Origin: an uncultured Bacteroidales bacterium
GTDB taxonomy: Bacteria > Bacteroidota > Bacteroidia > Bacteroidales > Muribaculaceae
Direction: 5' to 3'
Assembly (NCBI GenBank): GCA_902793405.1
Contig: CADBDH010000026.1
Coordinates: forward strand, 26,234 to 90,233
DNA: 64,000 nucleotides
Of the stretch, positions 51,181-60,346 are shown one piece after another. Made by a program: the position numbers and the translations under genes. Each line of letters opens with the position of its first letter. The first letter of the stretch is position 1. A model generated the notes under the pieces. That model was not told the origin of the DNA, did no database searches, and was given only the letters and a program-made list of their open reading frames with translations.

Positions 51181-54069
51181 ATGAAAAGGAATCTGTTGAC
51201 TATTGCGATGAGCACCCTGCTGGCGCTCGTGTCGACTGCTGCCCCTGCCACGGCATTGCAGGTGCAGGAGTTTGTGTTGAACAACGGCATGAAGGTGTGG
51301 GTGAATGTGGACCACAGCCAGCCCAAGGTCTTTGGCGCCGTGGTTGTGAATGCCGGCGCCGTCGATTGCCCCAACACGGGCATCGCCCATTACTTTGAGC
51401 ACATCATGTTCAAGGGCACCGACGAGCTGGGCACCGTGGACTATGCCGCCGAGAAGGTCTATCTCGATTCCATCTCGATGAAGTATGACGAACTGGCACT
51501 CACCAGCGATGCCTCGCGCCGCAAGGCCATCCAGCAAGACATCAACCGCCTGAATGTCGCCGCATCGGCGTTCGCCATCCCCAACGAGTTCAACCGCTTG
51601 ACCACGATGTGTGGCGGCACCGAGCTGAATGCGGGCACGTCCTATGACTTCACTTTCTATCACAACACGTTCATGCCCCAGTACATCGAGCGCTGGTGTG
51701 AACTCAACAGTCACCGCTTTATCCATCCGGTCTTCCGCCTGTTCCAAGGCGAGTTGGAAACCGTGTATGAGGAGAAGAACATGTACAGCGACGACCCTGC
51801 GTCGATGATGCTCGAGCAGATCACCAGCAAGTTCCTTGCAGGCACGCCCTATGCCTATCCCATCGTGGGCAGCACCGAGAACCTGAAGAATCCTAAACTC
51901 TCGGAGATGGAGGCGTTTTACAAGAAATATTATGTAGCCTCCAATATGGGTCTGATTCTGTCGGGCGACATCCGTGTCGATGACCTGAAGCCCCTGCTGG
52001 AACGCACCTTTGGCCGTCTGGAAAGCGGCGTGAAGCCCGTGCGCGAGAAGATTGTCGCTCCAGCTATCCAGGGACAGCCTGTCGAGAAGTTCCTGTTCCC
52101 CATGCCCATCATCGGTATGAGTGCCATGCTGTTCCGCGGCCCGTCGGAGTATGATGCCGACGCACCGGCCCTGAAGGTGGCCATGTCGCTGCTGAGCAAC
52201 GATAACAAGACTGGTCTGCTCGATGAGTTGACCAACAAAAACCGCGTCTATGTATCGTTGGCGCAGCACATGGGCTTCAACCAGACCGGATTGCTCATGA
52301 TAGCGGTGGTTCCCAAACTGTTTTGCAAGGTCAAAACCGCCGAGAACCTGTGTCTGGACCAGCTGGGCAAACTGCTCATGGGCGAGTTTACCGACGAACA
52401 GCTGCAGGCCGTCAAGCGGATGATGGTGTATGAAAACGAGTCGTCGCTCGAGACCATCGGCAAGCGCAGTGAGGAGATGGTGGCAGCCATGTCGTCGGGC
52501 CTGTCGTGGGGCGATTACATGAAGCAGAAAAATGCCGTTGCCGACGTCACCCGCGATGACGTCATCAAGGCGGCCCGCAAGTATTTTACCGAAGATTTTT
52601 ACCGTTTCCACAAGAAAAACGGCCGTGTGAAGGCTGAGCAGATTGCCAAGCCCGAGTATACGCCCGTCAAACCCAAGCACAGCGATGATGAGTCGGCTTT
52701 TGCCCGTCATCTGGGCACCATCGATGCCGGCCAGACGCCCCAGCTGCGCTACGTTGATTTTGATAAGGACGTGGTCAAGACGCCTCTTGCCGGCGGCAAC
52801 CGTCTGTATTCCACCACCAATCTCCTGAACGATAACTTCTCGATGATCATCAACTTCCACAAGGGCACGATGCAGGACAAACTTCTTGATGCCGCTGCCG
52901 ACTATGTGGGAGAATTGGGTACCGATTCACTCGATGTCAAGGCCCTGGGTTCGGCTATGCAGGCGCTGGGTGCCAAGCTGCAGATTGTTGCCGACGAGCA
53001 GTCCACCGTGATGGTTCTGCATGGTGAGGACAGCCAGCTGGAGCCCACATTGGACCTGGTGAACCACTTCCTGGAGCACATGAAGGCCGACAAGGAAAAA
53101 CTTGACGATGTCAAGGACGCGGCTGGACCCTCTGAGAAATCCTTCTGGGACGAGAGCGAAGAGGTGTTTGCGGCCCTCGCCAGCAAGGTGATGCATGGCG
53201 ACCGTTCCTCTTTCCTGACCCGCCTGACCGCCAAGGAAATGAAGAAGACCCGTCCAGAGCAGCTCATCGCGTCGTTCAAGCAGCTGTATGACTGCCGTTA
53301 CGACGTGAGCTATACCGGAACCAGAGATGGTGCACAGGTGGCCCAGGCCATCAAGGAGCACCTGCCGCAACTGGCCGGCGTTCAGGAAAACGCCATGCAG
53401 GAGATTCCCTTACAGGCACCCCAGCAGCCCACGGTGTATCTGTTTGACATGCCGTCGTCGCGCCAGACCATTGTGGGCGCTTATCTGCCGCTGGCCGATG
53501 TGACCAGCGACCGTGACCGCGCCCGTTTGCAGATGTGGGGTGAATACTTCGGCGGCGACATGTCGTCGGTGCTCTTCCAGGAGGTGAGGGAATTCCGCTC
53601 GATGGCCTATGCTGCCCAGGGTGTTGCCATGACGCCCCAGCTGGCGCGTTCCACGACGCCCAGCGGCTATATGGCTTTGGTCGCCACGCAGGCCGACAAG
53701 ACGATGCAGGTCATCGGTTTGCTCGACACCCTTTTTAACGACATGCCCGTAAACAAGGGTAATATGCCACTGGCCAAGCTGAACCTTGCCAATGAGATCA
53801 ACAATTCTTATCCCACCTTCCGCGGCATGCCGCTGATCGTGTCGCTGTCGGAGCGCATTGGCTATACACGCGACGCCAACATGGTATTGGGCGAGCAGCT
53901 GTCCACATTGGGCGACGAGGAGATACTGAAGTTCTATCAGGAACGCATCCAGGGCAAGCCCTACCAGCTGATGATTGTGGGCAACGTCAAGAAACTCGAC
54001 CTCAAGGCGCTGGCCCGCTACGGCACCATCGTCAAGGTCAAGAAAGACGAAATCTACAAGACGAAGTGA
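51181..54069 (+). CDS. exported M16-family (insulinase-like) zinc metallopeptidase
   Basis: A 962-residue exported protease. The signal peptide is MKRNLLTIAMSTLLALVSTAAPATA. The inverted zinc motif HYFEH (HxxEH, in IAHYFEHIMFKGTDE, about residues 63-77) is intact, and the third ligand Glu lies in ELETVYEEKNM about 75 residues later. The protein has the expected two homologous halves of ~450 residues; the second half lacks the zinc motif and forms the other side of the clamshell (regions VYLFDMPSSRQTIVGAYLPL and FREVRSMAY-like EVREFRSMAY). It probably degrades short peptides in the periplasm. The TGA stop is part of a TGATGCTCGCT repeat word. Confidence 0.93.
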   Translation: MKRNLLTIAMSTLLALVSTAAPATALQVQEFVLNNGMKVWVNVDHSQPKVFGAVVVNAGAVDCPNTGIAHYFEHIMFKGTDELGTVDYAAEKVYLDSISMKYDELALTSDASRRKAIQQDINRLNVAASAFAIPNEFNRLTTMCGGTELNAGTSYDFTFYHNTFMPQYIERWCELNSHRFIHPVFRLFQGELETVYEEKNMYSDDPASMMLEQITSKFLAGTPYAYPIVGSTENLKNPKLSEMEAFYKKYYVASNMGLILSGDIRVDDLKPLLERTFGRLESGVKPVREKIVAPAIQGQPVEKFLFPMPIIGMSAMLFRGPSEYDADAPALKVAMSLLSNDNKTGLLDELTNKNRVYVSLAQHMGFNQTGLLMIAVVPKLFCKVKTAENLCLDQLGKLLMGEFTDEQLQAVKRMMVYENESSLETIGKRSEEMVAAMSSGLSWGDYMKQKNAVADVTRDDVIKAARKYFTEDFYRFHKKNGRVKAEQIAKPEYTPVKPKHSDDESAFARHLGTIDAGQTPQLRYVDFDKDVVKTPLAGGNRLYSTTNLLNDNFSMIINFHKGTMQDKLLDAAADYVGELGTDSLDVKALGSAMQALGAKLQIVADEQSTVMVLHGEDSQLEPTLDLVNHFLEHMKADKEKLDDVKDAAGPSEKSFWDESEEVFAALASKVMHGDRSSFLTRLTAKEMKKTRPEQLIASFKQLYDCRYDVSYTGTRDGAQVAQAIKEHLPQLAGVQENAMQEIPLQAPQQPTVYLFDMPSSRQTIVGAYLPLADVTSDRDRARLQMWGEYFGGDMSSVLFQEVREFRSMAYAAQGVAMTPQLARSTTPSGYMALVATQADKTMQVIGLLDTLFNDMPVNKGNMPLAKLNLANEINNSYPTFRGMPLIVSLSERIGYTRDANMVLGEQLSTLGDEEILKFYQERIQGKPYQLMIVGNVKKLDLKALARYGTIVKVKKDEIYKTK

Positions 54070-54146
54070 TGCTCGCTGCGCTCGCAAATTAGAGATTAGA
54101 GATTAGTGATTAGTGATTAGTGATTAGGGATTAGGGGGGCATCCGC
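54067..54146 (+). repeat. modular element: stop codon, GCTCGC words, TTAGNNN heptads, GGCATCCGC
   Basis: The TGA stop of the M16 gene is followed by TGCTCGCTGCGCTCGC, AAA, then seven 7-bp units (54089-54137: TTAGAGA x2, TTAGTGA x3, TTAGGGA, TTAGGGG), then GGCATCCGC (54138-54146). 54170-54210 adds an imperfect GCGTCCGCA / TGCGGATGC dyad. Confidence 0.9.
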
Positions 54147-54277
54147 GGTGATGCTTGCTGGTTAGTGAATAGGCGTCCGCATTCTTGTTGAGAGGGAGTG
54201 CGGATGCGTTGTTGTGGCTGTTGTTTGAAAAGCTTGGCGGTTTGGGTTGGCATTTAACAAACATTTTGGGAATTCAT

Positions 54278-54308
54278 TTTGTGCTGCGGGGGAATTTGAG
54301 TAATTTCG
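54278..54308 (+). promoter_or_regulatory. promoter for surA
   Basis: TTTG (54278-54281), 19-bp spacer, TAATTTCG (54301-54308; 7 of 8 match). It fixes transcription start near 54313 and so favours GTG 54340 as the start codon. Confidence 0.6.
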
Positions 54309-54339
54309 CAGTTTGAAACTAACAAAAACGATTATAGAA

Positions 54340-55695
54340 GTGAAATTGAGATTTTTAAACGCGTTGGCGCTTGCGTTTGTGGCGCTTGCGGCGATGGCAC
54401 AAAACAATGTGGCCGAGGAAGTTGCATGGGTAATCGGTGACGAGCCCATCTTCAAGAGTGATATCGAGGAACAATACCAGCAGGCAATTTATGAGCGCGT
54501 TGCCATCGACGGCAACCCCTATTGCGTCATCCCCGAGCAGATGGCGCTGGACAAGCTGTTCCTGGACCAGGCGCGCATTGACACGGTCGAGGTGCAGGCC
54601 TCATCGATCAGTGCCGAGGTGGAGAACCGCATCAACTTCTTTATCGCCAACCTGGGCAGCAAGGAAAAGGTGGAGGAATACTTCCGCATGCCGCTGCCGC
54701 GATTGCGTGAGAAACTGAACGAGGTCTATAGTGACCAGTATTGCATCCAGCAGGTGCAGAACGAATTGACCAAGAATGTCAAGGCCACTCCTGCCGATGT
54801 GCAGAAGTTCTACAATAGCCTTTCGAAGGACTCGTTGCCCTATATCCCCATGCAGGTCGAGGCGCAGATCATCACCATCAATCCCGTGATTCCGCAGCAG
54901 GAGATTGACGAGGTGAAGTCGCGATTGCGCGACTATGCCCAGCAGGTGAACACCGGCGAACGTGAGTTCTCGACGCTGGCCATCCTCTACAGTGAGGACC
55001 AGGCTACGGCAGTGTATGGCGGCGAAACGGGTTTCCAGAGCCGTTCGGTGCTGTTGCCCGAGTATGCCACGGCAGCGTTTAACCTGAGCGACAGCCGCCG
55101 CGTGAGCAACATCGTCGAGACCGACGACGGTTTCCACATCATCCAGCTCATCGAGAAGCGTGGCGACCGCATCAACACGCGTCACATCCTGTTGCGTCCC
55201 AAGGTGAGCGACAAGGACCTGACCGACGCCCTGGTGCGTCTGGACAGCGTGCGCGCCGACATCAGTGCCGGCAAGAAGACGTTTGACGAGATGGCACTGT
55301 TTATCTCGCAGGATAAGGACTCCCGCAACAACAACGGCCACATGCTCAACGAGAAGACACACAGCAGCCGCTTTGAGATGGCCGACCTGCCTGCCGAGGT
55401 GGGTAAGAAGGTGAGCCTGATGCAGCCTGGCGACATCAGTGAGCCCTTTGTGATGATCAACCCCAAGACACGCCGTGAGCAGGTTGCCATCGTCAAACTG
55501 GTGAAGCGCATCGATGGCCACAAGGCTGACCTGGCCGAGGACTTCATGATCATCAAGGACATGTGTGAGGCCAACGCCAAGGAGAAGATCATCCATGACT
55601 GGGTGGTCGAGAAGCAGAAGAAGGTGTATGTCTACATCGAGGAGGGCTGGCGCGACTGTGACTTCAAGTATGACTGGCTGAAGAAGGGGAAGTAG
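54340..55695 (+). CDS. surA: SurA-like periplasmic peptidyl-prolyl isomerase
   Basis: A 451-residue exported chaperone; I choose GTG 54340 (reads VKLRFLNALALAFVALAAMAQ, a good signal peptide) over TTG 54313, which would lie at the transcription start. The SurA N-domain has EEVAWVIGDEPIFKSDIEEQ (about 26-45). Two parvulin domains follow: first near 170-275 (FSTLAILYSEDQATAVYGGETGF), second near 285-390 (TRHILLRPKVSDKD and FDEMALFISQDKDSRNNNGHM). It escorts outer-membrane beta-barrel proteins. It lies upstream of the OstA-like gene, a conserved neighbour. Its TAG stop is the first unit of a heptad tract. Confidence 0.88.
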   Translation: MKLRFLNALALAFVALAAMAQNNVAEEVAWVIGDEPIFKSDIEEQYQQAIYERVAIDGNPYCVIPEQMALDKLFLDQARIDTVEVQASSISAEVENRINFFIANLGSKEKVEEYFRMPLPRLREKLNEVYSDQYCIQQVQNELTKNVKATPADVQKFYNSLSKDSLPYIPMQVEAQIITINPVIPQQEIDEVKSRLRDYAQQVNTGEREFSTLAILYSEDQATAVYGGETGFQSRSVLLPEYATAAFNLSDSRRVSNIVETDDGFHIIQLIEKRGDRINTRHILLRPKVSDKDLTDALVRLDSVRADISAGKKTFDEMALFISQDKDSRNNNGHMLNEKTHSSRFEMADLPAEVGKKVSLMQPGDISEPFVMINPKTRREQVAIVKLVKRIDGHKADLAEDFMIIKDMCEANAKEKIIHDWVVEKQKKVYVYIEEGWRDCDFKYDWLKKGK

Positions 55696-55741
55696 TTTCT
55701 AGTTTCTAGTCCCTAGTTTCTAGTTTCTAGTTGTTAGTCCT
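55693..55741 (+). repeat. TAGTTTC heptad tract starting at the surA stop codon
   Basis: Seven units with exact 7-bp period: TAGTTTC, TAGTTTC, TAGTCCC, TAGTTTC, TAGTTTC, TAGTTGT, TAGTCCT. It is followed by two TATTAGG-like units (55753-55765). The first TAG is the stop codon. Confidence 0.9.
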
Positions 55742-55774
55742 AATTTTTTAGGTATTAGGTATTAAGTTATAGAG

Positions 55775-57640
55775 ATGGGCTTGGTCGATAGACAGAAAAG
55801 CAGCGGCTCACGATGGCGGCACGTCATTGTGGCCTCGTGCCTGATGGCGCTACTCATGTCGCCGGTGGTGTGGGCCCAGAATCCCACGCGCGCGGTGAAG
55901 CAACGCCTGTCGACGCAACACATCAAGAAACTTCCTGCCCCCACCAATCCGCAACCGGCACAGGCCGCCCGCAAGGGGGCGAAAGGGCCTACCGTGTCGC
56001 GCATCACCCCGCAGATTCCCAAGGCCAACCGCAACCAGTCGAACAAGGTGTTCCTGGAGAATGCCGACCTGCTCACGGCCAACGAGAACATCAGCCGTGA
56101 CTACCAGGTGCTCAAAGGCAACGTGCGCTTCAGGCGAGGCGACATGTACATGTTCTGCGACAGCGCCTACTTCTATGCCGAGACGAGTTCGCTCGACGCC
56201 TTTGGCCACGTGCGCATGACGCAGGGCGATACCCTGTGGGTGTATAGCGACGTGCTGCACTACTACGGCGACCAGGGCGTTGCCGAGCTGCGCAACAACG
56301 TGCGTCTGGAGAACCGCAGCACCACGCTGCTGACCGACGCGCTGGACTATGAAATCAACAGCAATGTGGGCTATTACTTTGACGGTGGCACCATCGTCGA
56401 TAACCGCAACAATACCGAGCTGCGGTCGAAGTACGGGCGCTACGAGCTCGACACCAAGCAGGCCGAGTTCTCGCGTGACGTCCACCTGGTTAATGACCGC
56501 TACGAGATGTTTACCGAGCTGCTCGACTACAACACGCAGACGCACTTTGCCCACATCACCAGCGAGACGCTCATCGTGAGCGACAGCAACACCATCAACA
56601 CGACCAACGGCTGGTACAACACCAGCGCCGACGACGCTACCCTGTATGAGCGCTCGCTCATCACCGCCAAGGACGGCAAGACCCTGCTGGGCGACACGGT
56701 TTATTACAACCGCAAGCGCAACTTTGGCGAGGCACGCGGCAATGTTGTCATCACCGATCCCAGCAACAAGGTGATTTTGGACGGCGACTACGGCTATCAC
56801 GACGATAACGCCCATTACAGCTATGTGACCCGCCGGGCAAGGGCCCGCGAGTTCTCGCAGAAGGATACCATCTATCTTCACGCCGACACGCTGTGCACGC
56901 TCATCAACCATGTGGTGAACGACTCGGTGAACGATTCGGTGCGCGTGCTGCGTGCTTTCAACCAGGTAAGGTTCTACCGCAGCGACGTGCAGGGCATCTG
57001 TGACTCGCTGCAGCTGAGCGAGGCCGACACCATCATCAACATGTACCGTCATGCGGTGGTGTGGAACCAGGAGCGGCAGATCTTTGGTGACGAAATCAAT
57101 GTGCACCTCAACGACAGCGCCGCCGACTGGGCTACGCTGCCTACCGGCGGACTGATGGCCGAGCACCTGGGTGAAATCTACTATGACCAGTTGAGCGGCA
57201 AGAAGATGAAGGCCTGGTTCGAGGAAAAGGAACTCAGGCGGCTCGACGTGGACGGTAACGTGCAGGTCATCATGTTCCCGCAGGAAAAAGACTCGACCTA
57301 TAACAAGATGGTCAATGCCGAGTCCAGCTATATGCGGCTGAACCTCAAGCCCAAACAGGAGGTGGACCGCATCACCATGTGGCCCGAGGTAACGGGCAAG
57401 GTAACCCCGTTGTATCTGGCCAAGCGCTCCGACATGTACCTGCCGCAGTTCAAGTGGTATGACGAGGTGAGACCCAAGTCGCCCGATGACATCTATGACG
57501 TGAGCGATGAGCTCAAGCAGCTCATTCAGGGCATCGAGGGTGGCACGCGCCGCCGCTCGGGCAGCAATGTCACTGCCCCCGAGACCATTGTCCAGCCCGC
57601 GCCCGATGTGAAGAACCTTCAAAGAATTGACGTGCCATGA
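55775..57640 (+). CDS. OstA/LptA-like lipopolysaccharide transport protein
   Basis: A 621-residue exported protein. A basic N-terminus precedes the signal sequence (VIVASCLMALLMSPVVWAQ, ending near residue 37). From about 85 it has repeated OstA/LptA beta-jellyroll strands with the recurring pattern of a short motif plus Y/F and D/N (NADLLTANENISRDYQVLKG, MYMFCDSAYFYAETSSLDAFG, TLLTDALDYEINSNVGYYFDGG). Such proteins form the periplasmic bridge carrying LPS to LptD. It is about three times the length of E. coli LptA, as is usual in Bacteroidota. Its stop overlaps the mutL start (ATGA), so the two are coupled. Confidence 0.85.
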   Translation: MGLVDRQKSSGSRWRHVIVASCLMALLMSPVVWAQNPTRAVKQRLSTQHIKKLPAPTNPQPAQAARKGAKGPTVSRITPQIPKANRNQSNKVFLENADLLTANENISRDYQVLKGNVRFRRGDMYMFCDSAYFYAETSSLDAFGHVRMTQGDTLWVYSDVLHYYGDQGVAELRNNVRLENRSTTLLTDALDYEINSNVGYYFDGGTIVDNRNNTELRSKYGRYELDTKQAEFSRDVHLVNDRYEMFTELLDYNTQTHFAHITSETLIVSDSNTINTTNGWYNTSADDATLYERSLITAKDGKTLLGDTVYYNRKRNFGEARGNVVITDPSNKVILDGDYGYHDDNAHYSYVTRRARAREFSQKDTIYLHADTLCTLINHVVNDSVNDSVRVLRAFNQVRFYRSDVQGICDSLQLSEADTIINMYRHAVVWNQERQIFGDEINVHLNDSAADWATLPTGGLMAEHLGEIYYDQLSGKKMKAWFEEKELRRLDVDGNVQVIMFPQEKDSTYNKMVNAESSYMRLNLKPKQEVDRITMWPEVTGKVTPLYLAKRSDMYLPQFKWYDEVRPKSPDDIYDVSDELKQLIQGIEGGTRRRSGSNVTAPETIVQPAPDVKNLQRIDVP

Positions 57641-59508
57641 GTGATGTGATCAAACTATTGCCCGATTCTGTCGCCAACCAGATTGCCGCCGGCGAGGTGA
57701 TTCAGCGTCCCGCCAGCGTCATCAAGGAGCTGGTGGAGAATGCCATCGACGCCCAGGCAACCCACATCCAGATCATCCTCAAGGACGCGGGCCGCACCCT
57801 GATCCAAATCATTGATGACGGGGTGGGGATGAGCGAGACCGACGCCCGTCTGGCCTTTGAACGCCACAGCACGAGCAAGATTCGCTGTGCTGATGACCTG
57901 TTCACGCTGCACACGATGGGCTTTCGCGGCGAGGCGCTGGCATCGATTGCCGCCATCTCGCAGGTGGAACTGCGTACCCGTCGCCACGACGCCCAGCTGG
58001 GCACGCGACTGCTCATCAACGCGTCGCAGTGCGAGCTCCAGGAACCCGATATGTGTCCCGTGGGCAGCAACTTCATGGTCAAGAACATCTTCTTTAACGT
58101 GCCCGCTCGCCGCAAGTTCTTGAAATCCAACCAGGTGGAGTTGAGCAACATCGTCAAGGAATTTGAGAAACTGGCGCTGGTCAACAACGAGGTGGAGTTC
58201 ACGCTCATCCACAATGATAATGTGATGTACAAGCTGATGCAGGGCACCTTCCGCCAGCGCATTGCCGCCCTGATGGGCAACAACATGGACCAGCAGCTGC
58301 TGCCGGTGACCATCGACACGTCGATGGTCAAGGTGCAAGGCTACATCGGCAAGCCCGAGAATGCCCGCAAGCGCAACGCCCTGCAGTTCATGTTTGTCAA
58401 CGGGCGATATATGCGTCACCCCTATTTCCACAAGGCAGTGATGTCGGCCTACGAGCAACTCATCCCCGAGGGAGAGCAGCCCAACTACTTCCTGCGTTTC
58501 ACCGTCGAGCCCGAGTCCATCGACGTGAACATCCATCCCACCAAGACCGAGATCAAATTTGAGGACGAGATGCCCATTTGGCAGATCCTTGCCGCCGGCG
58601 TGAAAGAGACGCTGGGACGCTTCAGCGAGGTGCCTGCCATCGATTTCAACACGAAGGACGCTCCCGAGATTCCCGCCTACAGCAGTCATGTCGAGGTGCA
58701 TAACCCCGAGATTGCCGTTGACACGTCTTACAATCCCTTCAAGAACCAGGACAACAAGCCCTCTGGCGGCCAACCGAGACACCATGTGTCCGATAACCGC
58801 CCGATGAGCAACTGGGACGAGCTGTTTGCCAATTTCGAGCGCAAGAAACGCGAGGGACTGGAGCAGCAAGGCGCCGATGCGCCGACCGATGAAACAAGCG
58901 TGTCGCAAGGCGAAACTTTCCAGCAGCCCGTCCTGCCGATGGGCGACGTGCAATCGGTTTACCTGCAGCTTAAAGGGCACTACATCCTGTCGCCCGCCAA
59001 ATCGGGCCTGATGGTCATCGACCAGCACCGCGCCCACGTGCGCATTCTGTTCGACCGCTACATCGGGCGCCTGCACGCGGGAAATCTGTCGTCCCAGGCC
59101 ATCCTCTTCCCCGAGGTGCTGCATCTGAGCGCCGCCCAAAGCGTGGCGCTGCAGGAGCTGCTGCCCGAGATGGAGCAGATGGGTTTCCAACTGGCCAGCC
59201 TGGGCGGTAACGACTGGGCCATCAACGCCATCCCTGCCGGCATCGAGGGCGTGGACCCTGTGGCCATGGTGCAGCAGATTCTCGAATCGGTCGATCATGG
59301 CGGCATGCCCGTCAAGCGTCGCATCATGGAGCACCTGTCGCTCACGGTGGCCCGCTCGGCAGCGATACCCGTTGGCCGCACGCTCCAGCAAGAGGAGATG
59401 GAGGTGCTTGTCGCCGACTTGCTGCGCCTGCCCGAGCCCAACTACACCCCTGACGGAAAGACCATCATCACGGTCATTCCCATGGAGCAAATCTCTAAAT
59501 TGTTTTAA
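57637..59508 (+). CDS. mutL: DNA mismatch repair protein MutL
   Basis: A 623-residue mismatch repair coordinator. The GHKL ATPase domain shows AAGEVIQRPASVIKELVENA (about 18-37), DDGVGM (motif II) and GFRGEALASI (motif III). The transducer domain has NGRYMRHPYFHKAV and HPTKTEIKFEDE. A Pro/Gln-rich linker (about 355-430) precedes the C-terminal dimerisation domain. The endonuclease motif DQHA-x2-E-x4-E of many bacterial MutLs is here DQHRAHVRILF starting at D462, without the first Glu, and the later CPHGRP metal motif is replaced by YTPDGKT. The nicking activity is therefore doubtful. It is coupled to the OstA-like gene by an ATGA overlap. Confidence 0.95.
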   Translation: MSDVIKLLPDSVANQIAAGEVIQRPASVIKELVENAIDAQATHIQIILKDAGRTLIQIIDDGVGMSETDARLAFERHSTSKIRCADDLFTLHTMGFRGEALASIAAISQVELRTRRHDAQLGTRLLINASQCELQEPDMCPVGSNFMVKNIFFNVPARRKFLKSNQVELSNIVKEFEKLALVNNEVEFTLIHNDNVMYKLMQGTFRQRIAALMGNNMDQQLLPVTIDTSMVKVQGYIGKPENARKRNALQFMFVNGRYMRHPYFHKAVMSAYEQLIPEGEQPNYFLRFTVEPESIDVNIHPTKTEIKFEDEMPIWQILAAGVKETLGRFSEVPAIDFNTKDAPEIPAYSSHVEVHNPEIAVDTSYNPFKNQDNKPSGGQPRHHVSDNRPMSNWDELFANFERKKREGLEQQGADAPTDETSVSQGETFQQPVLPMGDVQSVYLQLKGHYILSPAKSGLMVIDQHRAHVRILFDRYIGRLHAGNLSSQAILFPEVLHLSAAQSVALQELLPEMEQMGFQLASLGGNDWAINAIPAGIEGVDPVAMVQQILESVDHGGMPVKRRIMEHLSLTVARSAAIPVGRTLQQEEMEVLVADLLRLPEPNYTPDGKTIITVIPMEQISKLF

Positions 59509-59510
59509 TC

Positions 59511-60326
59511 ATGTTTGACGCCTACCGAATTACTCAAGATACTGACCTATATAATCTCCACACCCACACCCAATTCTGTGACGGGCACGCTCCCATGGAG
59601 GAGTTTGTGACCGAGGCCATGGCCCAGGGTTTTACCCATCTGGGCTTTACCCCTCATTCGCCCGTCTCGGTCGAGAGCCCCGTGAACATGACGCGCGAGC
59701 AGGTGCAGGAATATTTCGACGAGATGAAGCGCCTGCGTCGAGCCTATGGCGACAAAATCCACCTGTACACCTCGATGGAGATTGACTATTTGAGCGTGGG
59801 TGACGGCCCAGCCGACGACTACTTCAAGCAGTTGCCGCTGGATTACCGCATCGGGTCGGTGCATTTCATCCCTGCCATCAACGACCCCGACGTGATGGTG
59901 GATATCGACGGCAAGTTCCAGGGTTTCAAGGAGCGCATGGGCAAGTACTTTGACTGCGACATCGAGTATGTGGTCAAGACTTTCTATTCCCAGATGATGG
60001 CCATGGTCGAGGAGGGAGGATTTGATATTGTAGGGCACATGGACAAAATCGGTTTCAACGCCAGCGAGTATCGTGAAGGCATTGACGAGGAGCCGTGGTA
60101 TGACAAGCTGGTCATCGACCTGTTTGAGAACATCATGGACCACCACCTGGTCATCGAAATCAATACCAAGGCGTGGCTGCAGCGCAACAGGTTTTATCCC
60201 AACCTGAAGTACTTCGGTATGCTCAAGCGCTTTAACGCCCCTGTGGTGGTCAACAGCGACGCCCACTATCCCACACTGCTCAACAGCGGCCGCATGGAGG
60301 CCCTCAAACTCCTCAACGTGCTGTAA
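59511..60326 (+). CDS. PHP-domain histidinol-phosphatase-like protein
   Basis: A 271-residue cytoplasmic metal-dependent phosphatase. The first PHP motif is YNLHTHTQFCDGHAPMEEFV (about 17-36), with metal-binding HxH. Other ligands are in HLGFTPHSP (about 43-51), the Glu of TSMEIDYL (about 85-92), IGSVHFI, DIVGHMDKIG and VVNSDAHYP (about 246-254). This is the HisJ/HisK (HisPPase) layout: hydrolysis of L-histidinol phosphate to histidinol. No other his gene is adjacent, so another substrate cannot be excluded. It starts 2 bp after the mutL stop codon, suggesting cotranscription. Confidence 0.87.
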   Translation: MFDAYRITQDTDLYNLHTHTQFCDGHAPMEEFVTEAMAQGFTHLGFTPHSPVSVESPVNMTREQVQEYFDEMKRLRRAYGDKIHLYTSMEIDYLSVGDGPADDYFKQLPLDYRIGSVHFIPAINDPDVMVDIDGKFQGFKERMGKYFDCDIEYVVKTFYSQMMAMVEEGGFDIVGHMDKIGFNASEYREGIDEEPWYDKLVIDLFENIMDHHLVIEINTKAWLQRNRFYPNLKYFGMLKRFNAPVVVNSDAHYPTLLNSGRMEALKLLNVL

Positions 60327-60346
60327 ATAACCAAATTCCAAGAGAT

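Noticed and set aside
55850-57622. A 590-codon minus-strand frame opposite the OstA-like gene
   Set aside because: Val/His-rich shadow without recognisable domain; the plus-strand gene overlaps mutL by ATGA.
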